Origin: Paenibacillus solani
GTDB taxonomy: Bacteria; Bacillota; Bacilli; Paenibacillales; Paenibacillaceae
DNA length: 64,000 nucleotides
Reading direction: 5' to 3'
NCBI RefSeq assembly: GCF_001277345.1
Contig: NZ_LIUT01000008.1
Location: 787,819-851,818, forward strand
Shown: one piece after another, positions 1 through 7,648 of the stretch
How positions within the stretch are numbered: position 1 is the stretch's first letter
Layout of the letters: each line of letters starts with the position of its first letter
Translations under genes and position numbers: made by a program
Notes under the pieces: generated by a model
Database searches by the model: none
Told to the model about the DNA's origin: nothing
Seen by the model: the letters and a program-made list of their open reading frames with translations, nothing else

Positions 1-52
1 CGCCGATGGTACTTGGACCGCAGGGTCCCGGGAGAGTAGGACGTCGCCAAGC
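1..52 (+). rRNA. rrf: 5S ribosomal RNA, 3' end (partial)
   Basis: The first 52 bases match the conserved 3' part of Firmicutes 5S rRNA: the GCCGATGGTA segment, the GAGAGTAGGACG loop region and the closing GCCAAGC. The 5' part lies outside the window. A strong hairpin with a T-run follows at once, so this is the end of an rRNA operon transcribed rightward. Confidence 0.93.
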
Positions 53-62
53 GAACAACCAT

Positions 63-98
63 AAAGACCGTTATCGAGTCATCGATAACGGTCTTTTC
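63..98 (+). terminator. Rho-independent terminator of the rRNA operon
   Basis: A perfect 15-bp stem, AAAGACCGTTATCGA (63-77) with TCGATAACGGTCTTT (82-96), has a 4-nt loop and continues into TT. It sits 10 bases after the 5S end. The reverse strand also ends in TTT, so it may weakly stop the leftward gene that ends at 255. The remaining bases up to 254 show no gene. Confidence 0.9.
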
Positions 99-254
99 CT
101 ATTTTTAGCCCTCATATCATCTGAAGAAACTCTTGGAGCATTCATAAAGAAGACGACCCGACAGGATCGTCCATAGAATTTTAGAGCTAATGATAATAAG
201 CGCTTCATCAGAAGTCCCTGGATTATTTCCAATGTCCCTGATATTTGCTCATTG

Positions 255-965
255 CTAAGCTTCAATTTCTTTCTTCAGTCCATAAGGGAGTGCGAGAAGC
301 ACAACACGGTGTAAGGTCCCGTGTCGAACGAATTCGATCGCAATCTCCTCGCCGGGTGTCATAGAAGTGACTTTATCTTCAAACTCATCATAGTCGTGAA
401 TGCCCTTACCATCCACACGGATGATAATGTCACCTATTTCGATGACACCGTCAGCGGTTGTATTAGGAAACACTTCTATGACTTTAACGCCCTCTATGCG
501 GCTGTCACGGTATGTATAATGATTTACGCCGATCCAGCTGGACCAGAAAGTGGGGCGGAGATCAGATTGTCCTTCCAGTACGCTTTTCATATTGCGCATA
601 AATCGGTATGTACCAAAAGCCATATTGTCCATCATCATGTATTCCCGTTCATTAGACCATAAACCAGTGTATTCAATGTTGACTAGGCTTCCCTCCGCAT
701 GCGGTGTTATTGTCCAAATTGTCAGTTCTTCATCCTCTCCCTTGAGAGTAAGTTTATGAGGAGGGACAAGTTCAACGATGGTACCTTTATAAGACACGCC
801 CCAGCCATAATCCAGAGCTATTTGGCCTCCGAGCTTTAAGTCGATTTCACAATGCTGGGTTTCCCAACGATTGCGTTCTTGCGGATCGGTTAACGCCGAC
901 CATACTCTCTCCGGTGTAGTGCGAATAATGATCTCTCGTTTTACATGCTTGAAAATAGATGTCAA
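255..965 (-). CDS. SRPBCC (AHSA1-like) domain protein fused to a PDZ domain
   Basis: This 236-residue protein has two parts. Residues about 1-130 look like an SRPBCC/AHSA1 ligand-binding fold: the opening IIIRTTPERVWSALTDP, then a WETQH..DLKLGG stretch and later strands. Residues about 155-230 look like a PDZ domain, with GVKVIEVFPNTTADG, the GDIIIRVDGK strand and DKVTSMTPGEEIAIEFVR. No signal peptide or membrane segment is visible, so it is probably cytosolic. The start is TTG at 965, directly after the TAA of the ArsR gene, with GAGGGGG just upstream, so the two genes are co-transcribed and probably translationally coupled. ArsR/AHSA1 pairs are common in Bacillales; the attached PDZ domain is the unusual part. 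The ligand is unknown. Confidence 0.85.
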   Translation of the reverse strand: MTSIFKHVKREIIIRTTPERVWSALTDPQERNRWETQHCEIDLKLGGQIALDYGWGVSYKGTIVELVPPHKLTLKGEDEELTIWTITPHAEGSLVNIEYTGLWSNEREYMMMDNMAFGTYRFMRNMKSVLEGQSDLRPTFWSSWIGVNHYTYRDSRIEGVKVIEVFPNTTADGVIEIGDIIIRVDGKGIHDYDEFEDKVTSMTPGEEIAIEFVRHGTLHRVVLLALPYGLKKEIEA

Positions 966-1274
966 TTAGTTATCCCCCTCTAAATATTGTTTGAGTCTGC
1001 TCAATTTGTTCTCCAGAATCGCACCCAATTCATCTTGAAGATCCTCATATCCGCGCTGAAAAATCGGTGTATTCAGCCGGTAATAGCAGTATTTCCCTTC
1101 CTTACGAACAAGCAATAACTCTTCATCCATCAAGATTGTAAGATGTTTTTTAATGGCTGGCTGCGAGATATGGAAAGCTTTCACGATCTCAAGCTGGGCC
1201 AGCTCCTGATGAGCAACCATATTCAATATCTTCCTACGGATGGGATCTGATATTGCACGGTATAAATCACTCAA
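966..1274 (-). CDS. ArsR-family winged-helix transcriptional regulator
   Basis: This 102-residue protein begins SDLYRAISDPIRRKIL, the standard N-terminal helix of ArsR regulators. A helix-turn-helix follows (LAQLEIVKAFHISQPAIKKHLTIL) and then a beta wing (VRKEGKYCYYRLN). The CxC metal motif of metal sensors is absent, so it belongs to the subgroup paired with SRPBCC proteins. I chose the TTG at 1274 because GGGGG lies 6-7 bases upstream; the longer frame would run through the operator and promoter. A TTGACA-17-TATACT promoter and a 13-bp inverted repeat lie immediately upstream, which suggests autorepression of this two-gene operon. Confidence 0.88.
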   Translation of the reverse strand: MSDLYRAISDPIRRKILNMVAHQELAQLEIVKAFHISQPAIKKHLTILMDEELLLVRKEGKYCYYRLNTPIFQRGYEDLQDELGAILENKLSRLKQYLEGDN

Positions 1275-1292
1275 TTCGATTCCCCCATCTCT

Positions 1293-1322
1293 GTTATACA
1301 TAACCATTTGGTTATGTATAAC
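1293..1322 (-). promoter_or_regulatory. Palindromic operator of the ArsR/SRPBCC operon
   Basis: The arms GTTATACATAACC (1293-1305) and GGTTATGTATAAC (1310-1322) form a perfect 13-bp inverted repeat around ATTT. It lies between the -10 box and the TTG start, where a bound dimer would block the promoter. The ArsR protein encoded just downstream is the natural candidate; that assignment is inference. Confidence 0.75.
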
Positions 1323-1323
1323 C

Positions 1324-1352
1324 AGTATATTTTCCCAACCCTTGGATGTCAA
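1324..1352 (-). promoter_or_regulatory. Sigma-A promoter of the ArsR/SRPBCC operon
   Basis: On the minus strand the -35 box TTGACA (1352-1347) and -10 box TATACT (1329-1324) are separated by 17 bp. This is close to the sigma-A consensus, and the start point would fall inside the palindromic operator. Confidence 0.8.
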
Positions 1353-1376
1353 TGTATAGAATTTAATAAAATAGGC

Positions 1377-1405
1377 TTTACAGAACCAAAACACTAGTGT
1401 ACTAT
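1377..1405 (+). promoter_or_regulatory. Possible promoter of the ABC exporter operon
   Basis: TTTACA (1377-1382), a 17-bp gap and TACTAT (1400-1405) lie about 40 bp before the first ABC gene. It would be divergent from the ArsR promoter, with non-overlapping cores. The -10 match is only moderate. Confidence 0.45.
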
Positions 1406-1445
1406 TTAACTATAACACTGGTACGAAGAGGAGTGGAACAAATAC

Positions 1446-2480
1446 ATGAGCGGAAACGATTCAAACGAATTAACAACGAACATAGAGAATACCTCAGGCG
1501 AATTGATTGATGAAATAAGCGGGTCGGTCTCCACCAAAAGGAAAGATCCCAAGAAAGGGCCAGTCGTTCTTAGTGTCGAACAGGTCACCAAAACAATTGG
1601 TAAGAAAAATATTGTAGACAGCTTATCCTTCGACATTCATAGCGGTGAAATTGTAGGCTTGCTTGGACCAAACGGTGCAGGCAAAACGACAACTATTCGG
1701 ATGATCGTAGGATTGATCGAGATGTCCCATGGTGATGTGCGGGTGAAGGGACACAGCATTAAGTCCGATTTTGTTCAAGCGATCCGCCATATTGGCGGCA
1801 TTATCGAGAATCCTGAATTTTATCCTTATATGAGCGGGTATGACAACCTGAGACAGTACCAGCGAATGACTGATGGAGTAACCATTACCAGAATTATGGA
1901 GGTGGTGAAGCTGGTCGGGCTGCAAGATGCCATTCACAAGAAGGTTCGTGCTTATTCTCTGGGAATGCGTCAACGGCTAGGAATAGCACAGGCATTGCTG
2001 CATAATCCATCGATTCTTATTCTTGACGAGCCGACGAATGGACTTGATCCAGCCGGCATCCGCGAGATGCGAGATTACTTGAAACAGATTGCTATAAATG
2101 AGGGAATTGCCATTCTTGTATCCAGTCACTTACTATCGGAGATGGAACTGATGTGCAGTCGTGTGGTTGTCATTCAAGAAGGTAAGCTGGTCACCGAACG
2201 TTCTATCGGGGCGAAAACCGTTAATGAAGAGCTCCCCACGGTACGCGTCCGCGTGAATGATGTGGCAATGGCTGAACAAACCATTAGACATCTGCAGAAT
2301 ATCACCATGCAAAGCAAAGCGGAGGAGGGAACTATTATCCTTCAACTTCGTGAAGAGGATATACCTGCGCTGATCCAGTCTCTGTGCGATGCTAGAGTGC
2401 GGATTTACCGGGTGGAAGAGATAAAGTCATCACTCGAAGAAGAATTCTTAAAATGGACAGGAGGCAACCGCATTGCGTAG
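1446..2480 (+). CDS. ABC transporter ATP-binding protein (BcrA/YxlF type)
   Basis: A 344-residue ABC ATPase. Walker A GPNGAGKT is at about residues 74-81, the signature LGMRQR is near 175, Walker B with LILDEPTNGLDP is near 195, and the switch histidine is in SSHLLSEME. The first 40 residues are a polar, acidic extension absent from most family members. The C-terminal third (about 260-344) is the variable region typical of drug and lantibiotic exporters of the BcrA group. GAGGAG lies upstream of the ATG. The permease gene overlaps its last bases, so the two form one exporter. The substrate cannot be read from the sequence. Confidence 0.9.
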   Translation: MSGNDSNELTTNIENTSGELIDEISGSVSTKRKDPKKGPVVLSVEQVTKTIGKKNIVDSLSFDIHSGEIVGLLGPNGAGKTTTIRMIVGLIEMSHGDVRVKGHSIKSDFVQAIRHIGGIIENPEFYPYMSGYDNLRQYQRMTDGVTITRIMEVVKLVGLQDAIHKKVRAYSLGMRQRLGIAQALLHNPSILILDEPTNGLDPAGIREMRDYLKQIAINEGIAILVSSHLLSEMELMCSRVVVIQEGKLVTERSIGAKTVNEELPTVRVRVNDVAMAEQTIRHLQNITMQSKAEEGTIILQLREEDIPALIQSLCDARVRIYRVEEIKSSLEEEFLKWTGGNRIA

Positions 2481-3231
2481 CTTTGGAAATCTCGTCTGGA
2501 ACGAGTGGCTCAAAATGGCCAAAAAACGCAGCTTTATCCTGCCTTATGTACTTCTAGCGGGAATGGTGATCATCACGGCTTTCATGCTCTACAAGTTTGC
2601 TGGCGGCGGGAATACCGGTTATGAATTTGCCCACATGGCCGTTTCTACCAAGGGAATGGGACAAATGCTCACCTTGCTGGCTATTGTCGTTACGGCAGGA
2701 ACCGTGGCGAAGGAGCACAGCATGGGAACAATTAAACTGCTGCTCATACGAGCACAGAGCCGCTCAACCATTTTGGCATCAAAATATGTGGCCGTGTTGT
2801 TGTACTTGATAACGCTTGTGGCTTTCATGTGTGCAGTAGCTGTGCTGACCGGTCAAATTACGTTCGGCATGGATGGCGGCACCGTTACTCTTGGCGATGT
2901 GCTCAGTGCTGCAGTGAACAACCTGGTGTATACCATCGTATATGTAACGCTAACCTTTATGGTAGGCATTCTCACGAGATCAACAGGTCCTGCCATCGGC
3001 ATTGGGATGTTTATAGTGATTATGGAGAGCATGGTGGTTCAGCTGCTTGCACGCTACTCCTGGTCCAAATACCTGCTGTTTCTGAATGTGGATCTATCGA
3101 TATATAGCGGGGGTTCGAGTTCTCCGATTCCCGGCATGAGCTTGACCTTCTCAATGATTGTGCTCGCTGTATACCTCCTCTTGTTTCTACTGATAGGCTT
3201 TGTTACGTTTAAAAAAAGGGATGTCGCATAA
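2473..3231 (+). CDS. ABC-2 type permease
   Basis: A 252-residue hydrophobic protein with about six membrane segments. The N-terminal NEWLKMAKKRSFILPYVLLA segment is typical of ABC-2 permeases of the BcrB/YxlG kind, and the middle carries AKEHSMGTIKLLLIRAQSR, the coupling-helix region of the family. The start is a TTG at 2473 inside the end of the ATPase gene (8-base overlap), which implies translational coupling. It should form the channel of the exporter energised by the 1446-2480 ATPase. Confidence 0.88.
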   Translation: MRSFGNLVWNEWLKMAKKRSFILPYVLLAGMVIITAFMLYKFAGGGNTGYEFAHMAVSTKGMGQMLTLLAIVVTAGTVAKEHSMGTIKLLLIRAQSRSTILASKYVAVLLYLITLVAFMCAVAVLTGQITFGMDGGTVTLGDVLSAAVNNLVYTIVYVTLTFMVGILTRSTGPAIGIGMFIVIMESMVVQLLARYSWSKYLLFLNVDLSIYSGGSSSPIPGMSLTFSMIVLAVYLLLFLLIGFVTFKKRDVA

Positions 3232-3276
3232 GAAACCAGAGTACGAGGTAGAGCGGCGGAAAGGAGCAACCCGACA

Positions 3277-3642
3277 GTGAGTATAGAATTTGATAATAAT
3301 CTGCCAATCTATTTACAGATCATGACGTATCTAAAAAAAGAAATCATCATCGGCAATCTTAAGCCAGGAGATAAAATACCGTCAGTTCGAGAATTAGCAA
3401 GTGAGCTTCAAATAAATCCAAATACGGTGCAGCGTACTTTTCAAGAATTGGAGCGTGAGGGTATCGTGGAAACGCGGCGGGGATTGGGCCGATATGTAAC
3501 AGGCGAGGAGTCTACAATAATGGCGATTAAAAAAGAAATGGCCGGCGATCTGCTGGAACGATTCATTCGCGGTATGCAGGAGCTTGGCTTTACGGAACAA
3601 GATATCATAACGGTCGTGGAAGATGCTGTGAAGCAGCCATAA
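3277..3642 (+). CDS. Short GntR-family regulator (YtrA subfamily)
   Basis: A 121-residue regulator. The winged helix spans about residues 10-75 (YLQIMTYLKKEII.., KIPSVRELASELQINPNTVQRTF, RRGLGRYVT). Only about 45 residues follow, too few for a FadR or UTRA effector domain. This is the YtrA pattern, usually encoded with ABC exporters and responsive to cell-envelope stress in known cases. The start is GTG at 3277 after a GGAGC-like site. It lies between the two ABC pairs, 45 bp after the first permease and 21 bp before the second ATPase, and probably controls one or both. Confidence 0.9.
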   Translation: MSIEFDNNLPIYLQIMTYLKKEIIIGNLKPGDKIPSVRELASELQINPNTVQRTFQELEREGIVETRRGLGRYVTGEESTIMAIKKEMAGDLLERFIRGMQELGFTEQDIITVVEDAVKQP

Positions 3643-3663
3643 ATTTAGAACAGAGGTGATACC

Positions 3664-4368
3664 ATGATGGAGAACCTGTTAAAAGTACGGAATGTGAGCA
3701 AGACTTATGCAGGGGGACGGAGAGCATTACATGATGTGAATCTAGAGATAAGCGGTGGAAAAATTATTGGCCTGCTAGGCACCAACGGCAGCGGAAAGAG
3801 CACCCTCATGAAGATGGCAGCTGGGCTGATCCATCCTACAGCAGGCAGTGTGGAGGTGTGCGGCAAACCGGTCGGTCTGGAGACCAAAGTCATGCTATCC
3901 TTCATGCCGGACCGTCCCGTGACCGAATCATGGATGAAGGTATCGGATGCCTTGGCATACTTTAAGGATTTTTATGAGGATTTTAATGTAGAGAAAGCCC
4001 GCAAGATGCTGGAATTCATGAACTTAAAAACCAATGATCGCATCAGTTCCTTGTCCAAGGGCATGAATGAACGTTTGCAGTTAACATTGGCTTTGTCCCG
4101 TGAAGCTCAGCTGTATATGCTGGATGAACCCATCGGCGGGGTAGATCCCATAGCTCGCGGAAAAATATTGGATGCAATCGTGGAATTCTACGACGAGGAC
4201 AGCAGCATTATCATTTCAACCCATCTTGTCCGGGATATTGAACGGATATTTGATGAAGTCATATTTATTCGCGATGGTGAGGTTGTCATGTATGACGAAG
4301 TGGAGAACATCCGCTTAAAACACGGAAAAAGCGTGGATGAGATGTTTAAAGAGGTGTATGCGGAATGA
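3664..4368 (+). CDS. ABC transporter ATP-binding protein (YtrB-like)
   Basis: A 234-residue ATPase with Walker A GTNGSGKS (about residues 39-46), the signature LSKGMNERLQL, Walker B YMLDEPIGGVDP and the switch histidine in STHLVRDIE. The D-loop reads GGVDP in place of the usual NGLDP, common in the YtrB subgroup encoded next to YtrA-type regulators. There is no large C-terminal extension. It overlaps the next gene by four bases (ATGA) and pairs with that permease. Confidence 0.88.
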   Translation: MMENLLKVRNVSKTYAGGRRALHDVNLEISGGKIIGLLGTNGSGKSTLMKMAAGLIHPTAGSVEVCGKPVGLETKVMLSFMPDRPVTESWMKVSDALAYFKDFYEDFNVEKARKMLEFMNLKTNDRISSLSKGMNERLQLTLALSREAQLYMLDEPIGGVDPIARGKILDAIVEFYDEDSSIIISTHLVRDIERIFDEVIFIRDGEVVMYDEVENIRLKHGKSVDEMFKEVYAE

Positions 4369-5111
4369 TGAGAGTGTTGAAATACGACTGGAAAAGAAAC
4401 TCTACGATGCTGCTTGGCGCCTTCGCCATCCTCCTGATGGTACAGATAGGAATCACGGTGTTAGGCACTGTGAGGAACTGGGACCTGGCAGTCATGATCG
4501 TCTTAAGTATGTTGGCTTACACTTCGATGAGTGTTCTGCTTCTTGTGGTGACTGGCAAGACCTTTGGCTACAATATTAAAGCATATCATCGGCGTCTGCT
4601 CCCGGTACGCTCCGTGTGGAGCGTGGTTTCCTCACTGATACTCGCATGTGCAAACCTGCTGGTCCTGGGCGTACTGATGGCTCTGCATATTTGGTACTAT
4701 GGGAGCGCTGCAGGCTTTCCGTGGGAGGTCATCCATTTTTCCGATTCGTCATTGATGTATTATGTCAGTCTCTTGGTGTTCATAGTATGGAAATTCATCT
4801 ACGTGATGATAACGTTGTTTTTTTCCATCGCTGTGGCCAGCAGCTTAACAAGGAAGGGTGGCGTCTGGATTGGTATTCTTATTTTCTTCCTATTGCAAAA
4901 TGTTCTGGGCTGGCTTAGTGAATTTCTCTTCGGAGATGATACAGCATTCAGCGGACCGGTAGCTTCCTTTTCAGTTATCGATTACACGGGCTTTACTTTC
5001 TCCCAAGGGCATCATGCCTGGGTATGGGGCGCATTTGCTTTTGAAGTAGTAGCAGCGGTCTTAATCTTGTATGCTACTGTCTATTTGATTGATCGGAAGG
5101 TAGAAGTTTAA
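4365..5111 (+). CDS. ABC-2 type membrane protein, partner of the YtrB-like ATPase
   Basis: A 248-residue integral membrane protein with about six hydrophobic segments, beginning VLKYDWKRNSTMLLGAFAILLM. No catalytic motifs are present. The ATGA overlap with the ATPase gene and the shared operon make it the likely permease subunit. It ends in a short charged tail after a final membrane segment. A terminator follows 70 bp downstream, closing the exporter block. Confidence 0.8.
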   Translation: MMRVLKYDWKRNSTMLLGAFAILLMVQIGITVLGTVRNWDLAVMIVLSMLAYTSMSVLLLVVTGKTFGYNIKAYHRRLLPVRSVWSVVSSLILACANLLVLGVLMALHIWYYGSAAGFPWEVIHFSDSSLMYYVSLLVFIVWKFIYVMITLFFSIAVASSLTRKGGVWIGILIFFLLQNVLGWLSEFLFGDDTAFSGPVASFSVIDYTGFTFSQGHHAWVWGAFAFEVVAAVLILYATVYLIDRKVEV

Positions 5112-5177
5112 TCTTAGAGACTTGCTTCATGTGTCCGGTTAATATGAATGAATGGAACATATCATAGAATGTGAACA

Positions 5178-5213
5178 AAAGAGGCAGCCTTCTGACGGCG
5201 GTCTCTTTTTTCG
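5178..5213 (+). terminator. Terminator of the ABC exporter operon
   Basis: AAAGAGGCAGCC (5178-5189) pairs with GGCGGTCTCTTT (5197-5208), with one mismatch and one G-U pair, and a T-run follows. It lies 67 bp after the last permease. Confidence 0.8.
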
Positions 5214-5453
5214 TCCCCGAATGGAAGGAGATCGTACTGGTAAAATAGAACCATAACCATACTACATCGATTTTATTGGATACGATAAGCCGGAATAGTC
5301 TTCATATGATATAAAATAATTTAAACATTATAACGTTATATTCACGTGAACGAAGTTCTGTGCTATGCTATAACCGTTACGAATATTCCCCATGTAAATC
5401 AGCGGAATGAAGAAGAGTTCAGGAAAGACCAGCAAGGCCAAAGGGGTGAGGAT
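5214..5453 (+). promoter_or_regulatory. Upstream region of the sugar-acid operon with a candidate GntR operator
   Basis: This 240-bp AT-rich stretch precedes the amidohydrolase gene. A perfect 12-bp palindrome, TATAACGTTATA, lies at 5329-5340 next to a TATAAA-rich segment (about 5305-5320). It is the best visible candidate for the binding site of the GntR regulator that closes the operon. I could not place a -35/-10 pair with normal spacing, so no promoter is called. Confidence 0.4.
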
Positions 5454-6566
5454 ATGAAGATATTGGAGCAGCGTTTTGTGCTGCATAATGTACAGACCGT
5501 ACACGATGATAAACCTTTTGACATTGTCATGGAGAATGGGTTCATCACGGAGATAACTGAAGCAAATACGGCTTCGGGAACCAACCGCTTTGATGGTACA
5601 GGATTATATGTTTCCAGCGGCTGGATCGATATGCATGTTCATGCGGTTGCCAAGCTCAATCCTTACGGGGATGCCATCGACGAGATCGGCGTTAAGCAAG
5701 GAGTTGCTACGATTATCGATGCCGGGAGCTGTGGAGCGGATACGATCGGGGACCTTGCGAACGAGGTTGCCAAATCCAAGACGAATGTGTTTGCTTTTTT
5801 AAATATTTCCCATATCGGACTTCAGCGGATCGACGAGCTTTCCCGTCTGGAGTGGATCGATGCCGAGAAGGCACAGAAAGCGATATGCACATATCCGGAT
5901 TTAATCGTTGGTCTCAAGGCAAGAATCAGCAAAAGCGTAGTCAAGGACAACGGGGTAGAGCCGCTTCGACTAGCCAGAGAGCTGTCCAAGTTAACGTCGC
6001 TCCCGCTTATGGTGCATATTGGATCAGGCCCTCCTCCGATTGAGGAAGTGCTGGAGCTGCTTCAAAAGGATGACATCATCACACATTATTTGAACGGAAA
6101 AGCCAACAATCTGTTTGAATCGACCGGAGAGCCTATCCCTGCATTGTTGGAAGCGATAGACCGCGGCGTACATCTGGACGTGGGTCACGGAACAGCAAGC
6201 TTCTCGTTCCTGGTTGCGGAATATGCGAAGAAACATGGGATTAAATTTGATACGATCAGCACCGATATATATCGCGGCAATCGCATCGATGGTCCAGTAT
6301 ACAGCTTGGCCAATGTTTTGACGAAATTTTTGTATTTAGGCTATAGTCTGCAGGAGGTCGTCTCTGCCGTGACGGACCAAGCAGCGGCGTGGCTGCACAG
6401 GCCCGAGCTTGGCCGAATTCAGGTCGGCGATGCTGCTCACCTGACGTTGTTCGCGGTCCAGCAGGGAGCTATGAACTTAACGGATTCCGAAGGGGAAGTC
6501 CGAGTTGCTGACCGATATATTGAAGCCAGAGGAGTGGTAGTCAATGGATCATTCGTTACATGCTAA
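5454..6566 (+). CDS. Amidohydrolase/deacetylase family metallohydrolase
   Basis: A 370-residue TIM-barrel metallohydrolase. The metal motif IDMHVH lies near residue 70. The conserved GLKARISKSVV strand carries the bridging lysine, followed by MVHIGSGPP, the HYLNGKANN histidine region and the late aspartate in DTISTDIYRGN. This is the group named after Enterococcus EF_0837, found beside SelA-like and aldolase-like genes. I start at ATG 5454 because GGGGTGAGG lies just before it; an in-frame ATG-less extension to 5346 has no ribosome site. The likely role is removal of an acyl or amide group, or lactone-type hydrolysis, before catabolism. The true substrate is not evident. Confidence 0.85.
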   Translation: MKILEQRFVLHNVQTVHDDKPFDIVMENGFITEITEANTASGTNRFDGTGLYVSSGWIDMHVHAVAKLNPYGDAIDEIGVKQGVATIIDAGSCGADTIGDLANEVAKSKTNVFAFLNISHIGLQRIDELSRLEWIDAEKAQKAICTYPDLIVGLKARISKSVVKDNGVEPLRLARELSKLTSLPLMVHIGSGPPPIEEVLELLQKDDIITHYLNGKANNLFESTGEPIPALLEAIDRGVHLDVGHGTASFSFLVAEYAKKHGIKFDTISTDIYRGNRIDGPVYSLANVLTKFLYLGYSLQEVVSAVTDQAAAWLHRPELGRIQVGDAAHLTLFAVQQGAMNLTDSEGEVRVADRYIEARGVVVNGSFVTC

Positions 6567-7647
6567 ATATGGACTAAAACGTGTCGTTAACGCGAGCGGG
6601 CGAATGAGTATTCTCGGAGTATCGGCCCCAACGAACAGCGTGATGGAAGCGATGCGGATCGGCGGTCAGAGCTACGTCGAGATCGCGGACCTGGTAGACA
6701 AGGCCGGCGATTACATAGCTCGTATTCTCGGCTCAGAAGCAGCGGTTGTTGTTAATTCCGCTTCCAGTGGAATTGCGCTTTCCGTGGCAGGCATTGTCAC
6801 TGAAGGTCAGCGCCGGCGCAGCGACAGACTGCATCAAGAGCCGATCGCAAAAAATGAAATCATTATGTTCAAAGGACATAATGTGCAATACGGCGCTCCG
6901 GTTGAGACGATGGTTTACCTCGGAGGCGGCAAGGTTGTTGAAGTTGGATACGCTAACGAAGGCCGTAAAGAGCATATTGCCGAGGCGATTAATGAGCGGA
7001 CAGCTGCTATTTTATATGTTAAATCCCATCACTGTGTACAGAAAAATATGATCTCGGTAGAGGAAGCGGCGGAAGTGGCTCAGGCGCATGGGGTGCCGCT
7101 GATCGTGGATGCTGCTGCGGAAGAGGATATTCAGAAGTATGTAAAGTATGGGGATCTGGCTATATACAGCGGCTCCAAAGCCATCGAAGGTCCGACCTCG
7201 GGCATCGTAGGCGGCAAGCGTCAATATGTCGAATGGGTGAAGGCGCAGCTTCATGGTATCGGTCGCAGCATGAAGGTAGGTAAGGAAACGACATTCGGAC
7301 TTCTCCAGGCATTGGACGAATATATGGTCAAGGAAGACAAGAGTGAACAGGAAAAGGCTGCCCTTGAGCAAATGAAAACTCTGTCGAATTTACGGGGCAT
7401 TGAGGTAACTATTGTGCAGGATGAAGCAGGAAGAGCGATCTTCCGGGGTCGGGTAAAAGTGGATGAGGAAGCGGCAAGAGTTAGTGCCAAGAACATGAAC
7501 GACCAGCTTCGCGAAGGTGATATCGCCGTTTATACAAGGGACTACGGAGTTCGCCAAGGGTATTTTGATATTGATCCACGCTCGTTATCCGGCGATGATT
7601 TGCAAGTCATTATTACAAGAATACAACAGATTGCAGGGGGAAACTAA
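6544..7647 (+). CDS. SelA-like PLP enzyme, DgaE-type ammonia-lyase family
   Basis: A 367-residue fold-type I PLP protein. The Schiff-base lysine is K212 in YSGSKAIEGPTSG. Other family marks are VVNSASSGIALSVAG, MFKGHNVQYGAPVE and LIVDAAAEED with the PLP-binding aspartate. The closest characterised relative I know of is Salmonella DgaE, D-glucosaminate-6-phosphate ammonia-lyase; this is not selenocysteine synthase because no selenocysteine genes are nearby. It overlaps the amidohydrolase gene by 23 bases and has GAGGAG upstream. With the following aldolase and kinase it would turn an amino-sugar acid into a 2-keto-3-deoxy acid plus ammonia. Confidence 0.82.
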   Translation: MDHSLHAKYGLKRVVNASGRMSILGVSAPTNSVMEAMRIGGQSYVEIADLVDKAGDYIARILGSEAAVVVNSASSGIALSVAGIVTEGQRRRSDRLHQEPIAKNEIIMFKGHNVQYGAPVETMVYLGGGKVVEVGYANEGRKEHIAEAINERTAAILYVKSHHCVQKNMISVEEAAEVAQAHGVPLIVDAAAEEDIQKYVKYGDLAIYSGSKAIEGPTSGIVGGKRQYVEWVKAQLHGIGRSMKVGKETTFGLLQALDEYMVKEDKSEQEKAALEQMKTLSNLRGIEVTIVQDEAGRAIFRGRVKVDEEAARVSAKNMNDQLREGDIAVYTRDYGVRQGYFDIDPRSLSGDDLQVIITRIQQIAGGN

Positions 7648-7648
7648 G

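Noticed and set aside
5346..5453. N-terminal extension of the amidohydrolase
   Set aside because: The start has no ribosome site, and the extension lies in the operator region; ATG 5454 has a good site.
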